This document shows, piece after piece, positions 18,800 through 26,787 of a DNA stretch of 64,000 nt. Under the pieces are notes generated by a model. The model had not been told where the DNA came from and made no database searches. It saw only the letters and a program-made list of their open reading frames with translations. Each line of letters begins with the position of its first letter. The stretch's first letter is position 1. The position numbers and the translations under genes were made by a program. This DNA comes from Pedobacter terrae (GTDB lineage Bacteria > Bacteroidota > Bacteroidia > Sphingobacteriales > Sphingobacteriaceae). The DNA lies in NCBI RefSeq assembly GCF_900100705.1, contig NZ_FNCH01000025.1:1-64000 (forward strand), in the 5' to 3' direction.

Positions 18800-21700
18800 T
18801 TATCCAATATTGTTTTTTTGAGAGACAACTGATCTATAGTGCCTTTCTAAAAGGTGATAAATAATTAATTCATGCTTTCTCTGATTTGATTCAAAAATCC
18901 TGTTAATTGACATGTGTATATAGCTAGGGAGAAGTTTAAAAAGACTTAGATCACCCTGCATAATTGATATTTTTTCTAGGATTTCACTTATAGGCCTTAT
19001 ATTGCTTAAGGATCTTTCGTTTAATATTTCAGAGTAGAGATCATTCTGAAATTCGTGGTTTGCTTCGTCACTTAACGTGTCGACGATAGCATCTTTATAT
19101 TTTCGGAATTTTTCATTCAATTGTTTTTGAAGAATTTTATGCCCTCCGAACTCCTCGAAAAATGATTTTTGCAAAATCTTTAATAATTCATATTTTTCTT
19201 GAATATCTAATTTGAAATCTGACATTAAAACATCAATAGACTTAATAACCCTGAGATAAATACTTATCTCATCGGGATAATCCGAAAATATCATTATCGA
19301 TTTGATCGCAAATACACTATCATTGAAAAAAAGACTTTCTGCCTGATCAATCAACCGCTCATCATATCTACTATTCTCCCTTTCATAAATGTCCACATTA
19401 ATATTGCTAATTTTACCAGCGGCATAAAAAACCTCAAGCAGACCAATAAACTCATCCTGTAGAATTTTCAGTTTTGTAACATCAGAGTTGTAAAATCTAA
19501 CCCTTAGATGATTGCTGGTATCGAAATAGCGTATATAAAAAAACTTCTCAAATAATATTTGATTATTTTTTTCTAAAAAAGGCAGTACAACATCAGTTAA
19601 TATTTCAAAAATCACTTGATGTGATGCATAAATCTTAAAATATAACCATTCTGACCCAAGATAAAATTTCTTGGCGGGCGTAGTGCGAGCCTGAAAACTT
19701 CCCAAGTCTCTTTTGGCTACCACATTTTGGGTAATGGGAATAACTATTTCATTTGTATATGGTTTACCGTTTACATCGCGAACGATGCAATTTTCCTCAT
19801 CGAACAAATATTCCCGAACTTCTATTGCACTATGTTTGTTCAGAAACTCTTTAAATATTTCGAAGCCCCTTTCAGAATCAAGATCCAGTAAAAATTCATT
19901 CTGCCCTTGAACAAGTCCAACTTTTAAGGGAATACCGTACTTTTGTAAATAAAGCATAGTTCCATCGCGGGTTATAGATGTATTCTTTGAAATTTCTCGA
20001 ACTTGTTTTTCTTTAATAATCCATCTTGCTCTCTTTATGATTACATTCTTATACATGACCCTAGGAAGATGTGCAATATTATCCAATAACCCCCAATCCC
20101 AAAAAGCAGCATACGAATTGCCCTGGGTTTGTAGATCGCAAAGAAATTTGTATAACGGCAGATTTCCTACCATAAAGTTATGGGCAGTCGTCAATCTCGG
20201 TATAACTCTTTTATTATGTTTATAACTTCTAAGAACGACTTGATCATTCTCAATACTTACACTTAGATCTTGAATATTGATGTTATTTTCTCTTTCTATT
20301 CCCGAGTGACCTAAATAAGAAATCTCGTAATCTCTCAAAATTGGTCGTCTGAGTATATTGCCAACCCGAGCCTGTGGAAGGTGAACTATTTCAGCGAATA
20401 TGGCATCTGGATATTCATCTTCTTCTTCTTTTAAATATCGTCTAATACCATTTAGCAACTCAGGATCGTCACAGGTAAAACGGCCTAATAGAGTAGCTGC
20501 ACATGGCCCTCCTATTAAAATAAGGTCATATAAAAAATTATCTTTGTCAATCCTTCCGTTTTTCGAATGTAGATTTCCCATTGTATATAAGCTAGTGGCA
20601 ATCTCAAGATCCTTAGTGAAGGGTTCTATATTTTTTAGGTCCTGTTCAGTAATCTCAATTATTTTTTCAGAAGACTCTAGATATTCGTTAAACTTTGTAA
20701 ATGCGAGTTTTTGAATATAGTTAAATGTATGATATTCATCATCAATACTTTTTTTATTCCTTAAAGTTAAATCATCGATCATGGAAGATTTATCTTGATG
20801 ACCATCAGCTAAGTAAGAATAGCCAATACCAAATTCAGAATCCATGACCAAACTCAGTGGCACATTTTGATAACCATACTTTTCAAAAAACTTATCCTTG
20901 AAGTTTCTTAAATCCATTGTTTCGCCTTCAATTTTCAAGACCAAAAGTCTATTGAGCTGTTCAACTATTTCAGTGATAAGATCCTTGTTAACATTGACGG
21001 TCTCGGGAGCCAATGTCAGGTCTACTTGAAGAATATTCTTGGTGTCAATATCAAAAAAATCTATTTCTTGCCTAATATTTTGATAGTCTTCAATATTTGG
21101 ATTTGATGATTCTAAGATCGATTGAACCTTTAGCATTCTATCCAAAATGGATTTTGGTAAGTTAGTCATCTTCAACGATCCGATCAGTCGGGATAAGGGA
21201 TCGTCACCTGTTATATTCGGCTCAATATCTGAAATTAAAATCTGAGCGTCTGATAATTGAACAATGTACTCCAGAGCATCCTCTTCTTCAACACTTTCAA
21301 TTTGAGCCAAATATTTCGTTAGCTCTACAATGTTACATCCCTTATTAGCCCTGTCCAAGATCTTCTCAAGATATTCCGTCTTAGGTATTGAACTTAGTTT
21401 ATACTTTTTTTCTCCATTATTGATTTCGTATTCGATATATCTATATTCCTGATTTATTTCATAGAGACTATCGTTCGGAAAATGGATTACCTTTTCTCTG
21501 ACTTCCGGTATTTTGAGTAACTTATGCGTTATCTGTTCCAAGCATATCATATCCAAACGTGCTTTCTTGATATGGGCATTATTCTCTTTTAAAATAAGTG
21601 AAGTGGGGTTTTCAGTTAGGTTGACCATCAGACCGCCAGCAAATAGGCCGAATGGCGTACAGCGTGTACAAGCCCGGATCCAATATTTTATCAGGCTAGA

Positions 21701-21883
21701 GTTTACCTTCGACTGCTTTTTTATATCCCTGGGGAATTCATAATGGATTTCATCATAAAGATCCTTCGATGCCACAAAAAGAGCTTCATCGAAAATAGAT
21801 GATTTGGAAAGGGTATTTTCGTTAATATCTTTCAGACTGAAAGTCGGACTTCTTAAAAAAATAAAATCTGGTTGACGACGCAT
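18800..21883 (-). CDS. Class I lanthipeptide dehydratase (LanB)
   Basis: This 1027-aa protein is a full-length LanB. It uses glutamyl-tRNA to glutamylate Ser/Thr of the precursor, then eliminates glutamate to give dehydroalanine and dehydrobutyrine. The glutamylation domain covers roughly 1-700, with the characteristic RCTPFGLFAG at R74-G83. The elimination domain (SpaB_C-type) starts near 740 at EWLYFKIYASHQVIFEIL and includes the IRYFDTSNHLRVRFY block. Length matches the usual 1000 or so residues, so this is not the split type. It follows lanC by 69 bp. No key motif that I can check by eye is missing. Confidence 0.93.
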   Translation of the reverse strand: MRRQPDFIFLRSPTFSLKDINENTLSKSSIFDEALFVASKDLYDEIHYEFPRDIKKQSKVNSSLIKYWIRACTRCTPFGLFAGGLMVNLTENPTSLILKENNAHIKKARLDMICLEQITHKLLKIPEVREKVIHFPNDSLYEINQEYRYIEYEINNGEKKYKLSSIPKTEYLEKILDRANKGCNIVELTKYLAQIESVEEEDALEYIVQLSDAQILISDIEPNITGDDPLSRLIGSLKMTNLPKSILDRMLKVQSILESSNPNIEDYQNIRQEIDFFDIDTKNILQVDLTLAPETVNVNKDLITEIVEQLNRLLVLKIEGETMDLRNFKDKFFEKYGYQNVPLSLVMDSEFGIGYSYLADGHQDKSSMIDDLTLRNKKSIDDEYHTFNYIQKLAFTKFNEYLESSEKIIEITEQDLKNIEPFTKDLEIATSLYTMGNLHSKNGRIDKDNFLYDLILIGGPCAATLLGRFTCDDPELLNGIRRYLKEEEDEYPDAIFAEIVHLPQARVGNILRRPILRDYEISYLGHSGIERENNINIQDLSVSIENDQVVLRSYKHNKRVIPRLTTAHNFMVGNLPLYKFLCDLQTQGNSYAAFWDWGLLDNIAHLPRVMYKNVIIKRARWIIKEKQVREISKNTSITRDGTMLYLQKYGIPLKVGLVQGQNEFLLDLDSERGFEIFKEFLNKHSAIEVREYLFDEENCIVRDVNGKPYTNEIVIPITQNVVAKRDLGSFQARTTPAKKFYLGSEWLYFKIYASHQVIFEILTDVVLPFLEKNNQILFEKFFYIRYFDTSNHLRVRFYNSDVTKLKILQDEFIGLLEVFYAAGKISNINVDIYERENSRYDERLIDQAESLFFNDSVFAIKSIMIFSDYPDEISIYLRVIKSIDVLMSDFKLDIQEKYELLKILQKSFFEEFGGHKILQKQLNEKFRKYKDAIVDTLSDEANHEFQNDLYSEILNERSLSNIRPISEILEKISIMQGDLSLFKLLPSYIHMSINRIFESNQRKHELIIYHLLERHYRSVVSQKNNIG

Positions 21884-21952
21884 TAATTAAGTTTGAATAT
21901 TTTTTATAGGTTGATTAATAAGAATTTGGGAGATCATGACAGAAGCCCCCTG

Positions 21953-23164
21953 TCATGATAGCATAAAAATATCTTTAAAAGCGGGTAGGTTATTAAACAA
22001 AAAATAATTGTATGTTATGCCAATGCCCAATGTTCCCTCAAGTAAATTATCACACTCAACTTCCATGGAATTTTCGCCACCAATGAAAACATATTTAGGT
22101 TGCTCATCACCTGAAGACTTTAGAAATGATATTGTTTTATCAATCCAAAATTCACTAGCAAGTCTAAATTCTTCTATATCTGTTTTGAGAAACAGATCAC
22201 GAAATATAAAAGCATTTCCCGACGAACCATGACAAAACCCAGCATCACAGACTAGGGAACTTTCAACGCTAAATCTTTTCGCCGTGTTTTTTAGCATTGA
22301 GGCTGCCTCATCCCTTAAATGCCCGATTCCATAAGATGATGACAATAATCCGTTGATCGTATGCAAAATACTTAAATCACCATAACACCAACCAACCCTA
22401 CTCATCATTTCAGTTTTAGAATTTGAATAATATTCGGACCTATCTATTCGGTTTCCAAAATAGGAGCCAATTTTTTCATGATCTTGAAGATTATTTTGAA
22501 AAAAACATAGGATTCCATCTATTAATTTTTGACAAGTTGCCGATCTAATTCCCTGTTGCTCGCATTTGTTTAGAAAATACAAAATTCCAGCAGCCCCATG
22601 TGCTAAACTAAAATCAAATACAAATCCCATCTGATACTGCCGTTTATCTACCTCCCATAGATATTCGTTTCCAATTTTTATTTTCCTATCGTCTAAATAT
22701 TCGATTAGCTCTTCAACAGCTCCAAAATCTTTGCGTTTTAAAAAATAGATACCAATTCCAAGAGCTCCATTTAAAAGATCATAATTCTGATGTATTAACA
22801 TATTTTTTATTTCTCTTTTCAGAAAAGGATCTAGCACTTCCAAAACTTCGTTTGAATCTTTATCAATTATTTCATTTTCAACCAAATAATTAACGACCCA
22901 GGCATACCCTGCAATACCTGCGGAAAATGTAGGATTGTTATATTCGCCAATTTCGAGATATTCTAGGCAGCAATCTAGTAATTCATTGATTTTATCAAGA
23001 ATTTTATCATCAAAATCTTGAATATAATTTTGAGCTAGGAAAATTATGTCACCTGATAATCCAGTATAAATTCCAATGCCTCTTTCTTTTTTGATATCAT
23101 TGTTTAAAATACTAAATAGAATTCTGTTATGCTCAATTCTAATTTTTTCAATTTGGTTTTCCAT
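21953..23164 (-). CDS. Lanthipeptide cyclase (LanC)
   Basis: The 403-aa cyclase carries the complete LanC signature. FSLAHGAAG contains His189, SRVGWCYGD contains zinc ligand Cys260, and CHGSSG contains zinc ligands Cys311 and His312. The barrel repeats GIYTGLSGDIIFL (31-43), FSAGIAGYAWVVNYL (80-94) and LLEGTLGIGITYNYF near the end are all present. It should add cysteine thiols to the dehydrated residues made by LanB. It begins 1 bp after the stop of the esterase-like gene and is followed by lanB. Confidence 0.93.
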   Translation of the reverse strand: MENQIEKIRIEHNRILFSILNNDIKKERGIGIYTGLSGDIIFLAQNYIQDFDDKILDKINELLDCCLEYLEIGEYNNPTFSAGIAGYAWVVNYLVENEIIDKDSNEVLEVLDPFLKREIKNMLIHQNYDLLNGALGIGIYFLKRKDFGAVEELIEYLDDRKIKIGNEYLWEVDKRQYQMGFVFDFSLAHGAAGILYFLNKCEQQGIRSATCQKLIDGILCFFQNNLQDHEKIGSYFGNRIDRSEYYSNSKTEMMSRVGWCYGDLSILHTINGLLSSSYGIGHLRDEAASMLKNTAKRFSVESSLVCDAGFCHGSSGNAFIFRDLFLKTDIEEFRLASEFWIDKTISFLKSSGDEQPKYVFIGGENSMEVECDNLLEGTLGIGITYNYFLFNNLPAFKDIFMLS

Positions 23165-23165
23165 T

Positions 23166-24491
23166 TTAAGGCGTTTGTCTTACATTTTCAGCACCATGGG
23201 CTATTTTAAAAAAATACATTCCATCAAAACATTCCGCAAAAGCAACTTTTGAATAGTCTTTCGCAGGATCCTTATGGTATGTAGCTCCAATTACCCTAGT
23301 ATATTTATAATCCTCAACCCACGATTGGAGTTCCTTATTCTTTAGAATATCGCTTGTTGTAAAATAAAAGTTTGGGTACTTACATTCTTTCAGAATATAT
23401 TCTATGGAGTATTTATTTTGTGAAGTCGGGTAGTCAAAATTTTTATACATATTGGAAGCCCCAAAGTCGTAAATCCTAACTGATCCTTCATCAAATGCAC
23501 CCCCAATAGCAAAATATTTATCCTTTAATTTATCTTTGAAATACGCCCCCATTCTTTTAGCTCCGTCAAGCGTGGCATGCGCTATATGAGTGTTATGTGC
23601 CCAAACAACTAATTTATCATCCTTGGAAAGTTGCTGGTGAAAAGCCAATACATTATCGGCCATATATTTATCCCGAATATTATTGTATGCAGAAAAGTAA
23701 TTTTTAAAGGTCCCAAACGTTCCTTGCAGATCAATGGTCTGTCTTAATAACCTGCTTAATGTATTAAGCTCTACAGAATTAATTGCCTTCCTAGACATTA
23801 CCAACTTTTGAATTTCATCGGCCATATCTTGATATTTTCGTTTATTTGTACTCGACATTTTAAACGAATTTCCATCTTTAAAAAGGTCTTTAAATGAAAT
23901 CAATTGATCATAGATTAAACTATTCATTGATTTTAGATCAGGAAACTCCACCAAAATTTGATCGGAAAGGATAAAGGGATCTTGCATATCTAAACCTAAA
24001 AATTGTACTCTGTCTTTCTTATCTTTTGTTAGATTATACTGCTTTATCCAGTTCAGCATTTCGAAAACCTCTTGGGTACGGTAAATTCCATACAATCCTG
24101 TTTTCGTAATATATTTAATTAGGCTGTCATTAGAATCACTTATTAAATAATTATTTAACGTTTTCGAATAGCAATAATCCGTTTCCATTACAACCATCTT
24201 GACATTTTGTTTCAAGATTAATTCTTTTATCAATGCGAACCTATACAAATTAAATTCTTTTGTACCATGTGTAGATTCTCCTAAACCGATGATGTATTTA
24301 TCATCCAAAATTGAACTAGGGACACCTGTTTGAGTAATTTGACCATCACCATCTGTAGCAATTGGCTTTATTAATAAATTAAGCTCTTTAGTATATGATT
24401 CAACCTTATTTTGAGCATTTAAAGTGGAGCCAAAACTAAGAATTATAAGGTGTATACATAATAATCGAATTAAAACAAGGGAAGAACTCAT
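23166..24491 (-). CDS. Erythromycin esterase-family protein, exported
   Basis: This 441-aa protein has an N-terminal signal peptide ending near STLNAQ (residues 22-27), followed by an erythromycin-esterase-like fold. GLGESTHGTKEFN contains the catalytic-type Glu72 and His75, MVVMETDYCYSKTLNNYL forms the next block, and VVWAHNTHIAH carries the later His pair. The family hydrolyses esters and lactones, but members linked to peptide clusters have no established substrate. It opens the minus-strand operon, with lanC starting one base after its stop. Because it is exported, it may act on the mature peptide or on a competing product outside the cytoplasm. Macrolide resistance cannot be claimed. Confidence 0.85.
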   Translation of the reverse strand: MSSSLVLIRLLCIHLIILSFGSTLNAQNKVESYTKELNLLIKPIATDGDGQITQTGVPSSILDDKYIIGLGESTHGTKEFNLYRFALIKELILKQNVKMVVMETDYCYSKTLNNYLISDSNDSLIKYITKTGLYGIYRTQEVFEMLNWIKQYNLTKDKKDRVQFLGLDMQDPFILSDQILVEFPDLKSMNSLIYDQLISFKDLFKDGNSFKMSSTNKRKYQDMADEIQKLVMSRKAINSVELNTLSRLLRQTIDLQGTFGTFKNYFSAYNNIRDKYMADNVLAFHQQLSKDDKLVVWAHNTHIAHATLDGAKRMGAYFKDKLKDKYFAIGGAFDEGSVRIYDFGASNMYKNFDYPTSQNKYSIEYILKECKYPNFYFTTSDILKNKELQSWVEDYKYTRVIGATYHKDPAKDYSKVAFAECFDGMYFFKIAHGAENVRQTP

Positions 24492-24962
24492 ATCTATATT
24501 TAAGTAAATGATTTCGTAAGTTAATTATTGAATTTTCTAACCATTCCAATTTACGTATAACCTGCTAATAGCACAACGTATATATCTCGACTGAATCAGC
24601 TACTAAAAACCATATGCAAATTTGGTAAGCAACAAAAAAATTGGCGTCTGTCGGTGATAAATAGAAATTCGTCATTCCAGATCTTATCTGTAATATTTAT
24701 TTCGATCTAGCTTCAGCCGTACATTCAATCTGATTTAACCAAACTTACTAATATAATATCTATGTGGCAACAAAAACTGATTTTTAAATTGGAAATATTT
24801 TGATGAATCCGAATTCTAAAAAGCTTCAGATTAATCCTACTAATTTCTTAGTCCTAAAAATCGGATTTAGCTGAATTATTTATCCAGAAAAGAAAATAGT
24901 AGGCCAATATTTTGTAATTTATCCGCTGATAATTTAAATGAAAATCAGTCAAAAAACTAACT
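24492..24962. other. Divergent intergenic region upstream of the lanthipeptide operon
   Basis: This region separates the minus-strand biosynthetic run from the plus-strand epimerase and must hold both promoters. It is very AT-rich. I could not find a clean TTTG / TAnnTTTG pair on either strand, and there is no small gene with a GG leader. Confidence 0.4.
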
Positions 24963-25907
24963 ATGACAAAAATTTTAGTTACTGGTGGTGCTGGCTTTAT
25001 AGGAAGCAACTTAATCAAAAGACTACTTTTGACTAAAAAATTTAAGATAATTTGTCTTGACAATTTAGACGATAATTATTCTGTTGAGGTTAAAAACCGA
25101 AATCTGTCTTTTTTCAATGGAAACGTAGATTTTAAGTTTATTTGCGGAGACATATTGAACATAAATGAAATATCTAATTTAGATGAGGTTGACATTATTA
25201 TACACCTAGCGGCAAAGGCTGGCGTAAGAGAGAGTATTTCTAACCCAATTTTATATAATCATGTAAATGTAGAAGGGACCAAATCAATGTTAACATTTGC
25301 TTTAAATAAACGGGTTAAAAAATTTATATTTGCCTCGTCCAGTAGTGTCTACGGTATTAACCAATATTTGCCTTGGAATGAGGAGTCTGAGCTGTGCCCT
25401 ATAAGTCCTTATGCTGTCTCTAAAGTGTATGGTGAAAAACTTGGAAAACTTTTTTCGGAATCATCCAATATACAATTTATTGCATTGAGGTTATTTACAG
25501 TTTATGGACCCGGCCAACGTCCGGATCTTGCTATAAATAAATTTTTTCACTCCATTATCAATAATGAACCTATAACCGTTTATGGGCAGGGCAATTCTAT
25601 TCGGGATTATACCTACATTGATGACGTCCTTTCTGGCATTGTAGCCGCCATTGACTATGAGAAATCAAGTTATGAAGTGATAAACATAGGAAGTAATTCA
25701 CCTATTATGCTCAACAGCTTAATCACCGAAATTGAGAACGTCTGCAAAAGAACAGCGCATTTTAAAAGGATGCCTGAACAAGCTGGGGACGTACCAACTA
25801 CCCATGCCGATATAAGCAAGGCAAAGAAATTATTGGGCTACCTTCCTAGTACAACCATAAGAGAAGGCCTGCAAATATTTCATGACAACCTGTACCAAAG
25901 TCAATAA
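24963..25907 (+). CDS. NAD-dependent nucleotide-sugar epimerase (UDP-glucuronate 4-epimerase-like)
   Basis: The 314-aa extended short-chain dehydrogenase has the NAD-binding TGGAGFIG (7-14), the catalytic SSS-VYG block, and Tyr150/Lys154 in YAVSKVYGEK. The substrate-binding end MPEQAGDVPTTHADISKAKKLLGY is typical of UDP-glucuronate/UDP-galacturonate 4-epimerases and relatives. It would interconvert an activated sugar in the cytoplasm. Placed between the lanthipeptide operon and its receptor pair, it could supply the donor used by one of the nearby glycosyltransferases. The exact sugar cannot be fixed from sequence alone. Confidence 0.85.
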   Translation: MTKILVTGGAGFIGSNLIKRLLLTKKFKIICLDNLDDNYSVEVKNRNLSFFNGNVDFKFICGDILNINEISNLDEVDIIIHLAAKAGVRESISNPILYNHVNVEGTKSMLTFALNKRVKKFIFASSSSVYGINQYLPWNEESELCPISPYAVSKVYGEKLGKLFSESSNIQFIALRLFTVYGPGQRPDLAINKFFHSIINNEPITVYGQGNSIRDYTYIDDVLSGIVAAIDYEKSSYEVINIGSNSPIMLNSLITEIENVCKRTAHFKRMPEQAGDVPTTHADISKAKKLLGYLPSTTIREGLQIFHDNLYQSQ

Positions 25908-26016
25908 AGCAATCTGAAAGACAATCTTTGACCAAATAATCTGAATGGTATTAATAATTAGATTATTAAGGGATGTTAACCCTGAAGACAAAAAGTGTCT
26001 GGATAATAGTTAAATG

Positions 26017-26775
26017 TCAATAATTTAAAAAACTTTTAAACCATTTTGATGTCAGTCCATATTGATTTAAAAACTTCTTATAGGTATCCTCATAAGTCTT
26101 TCTTTGTATTTTCGCATTGACCTCGTTATATTGCTTAACATCTAAAACATTTCCGTTAAATTTGGTTGCAAACCAGGATATGTGTTCATTAGGCAGAAAT
26201 ACACCGAGGATCATTCCTGGCAGACCATTAAACATTTCTGGACCAGACTTAAGTGGTATTTGATCTGTGTAATATGCAACAACATACACTGAGTCATTTA
26301 GAGAGGCATTGGCCCGTCGACACTGAAATCCAGCTATTTCCCTAAGCTCATCCGTCAATCTCCATTTAATTTTCCTTAAGCTATCAGATACAATAAATTT
26401 GTTCCCGAAAACATTCATTTGTGAAATGTAATTGTCAGTATCTATATTGCCATAAATGATATTGTCAAAAGCTGCCCCACTCAAAAAATTTTTGTTATCT
26501 CCCTCATAAAATTCATAGCACCATGTGTTATGGTTAAAGGAAAACTTAAAAGTAGTTGACAAAAACTGGGCGTTTTTGGATTTAAAGTCAATAAAGGATT
26601 TAGCTTTATCTTCCTCCTTTACATTTTTATTATCTAAAAGCAATCCCTCGTAAATAGGATAAGTATTGATTTTTCTTTCAAATTCAAACTGCCCATGAGC
26701 TACAAAATCTAGAATCTGACATTGTAAAGTTCCAGATAGAAGAAATAGAAATAGAAACATTAAAAAAAATCTCAT
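26017..26775 (-). CDS. GLPGLI family protein
   Basis: This 252-aa secreted protein has a signal peptide (residues 1-19, ending GTLQCQ). The NGLPGMILGVF motif near residue 183 names the GLPGLI family (TIGR01200) of Bacteroidota. Its function is unknown, but such genes commonly follow TonB-dependent outer-membrane proteins. Here it begins 12 bp after the stop of the receptor at 26788-29508, so the two are almost certainly co-transcribed and probably act together in the envelope. Confidence 0.88.
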   Translation of the reverse strand: MRFFLMFLFLFLLSGTLQCQILDFVAHGQFEFERKINTYPIYEGLLLDNKNVKEEDKAKSFIDFKSKNAQFLSTTFKFSFNHNTWCYEFYEGDNKNFLSGAAFDNIIYGNIDTDNYISQMNVFGNKFIVSDSLRKIKWRLTDELREIAGFQCRRANASLNDSVYVVAYYTDQIPLKSGPEMFNGLPGMILGVFLPNEHISWFATKFNGNVLDVKQYNEVNAKIQRKTYEDTYKKFLNQYGLTSKWFKSFLNY

Positions 26776-26787
26776 TATACATACAAT

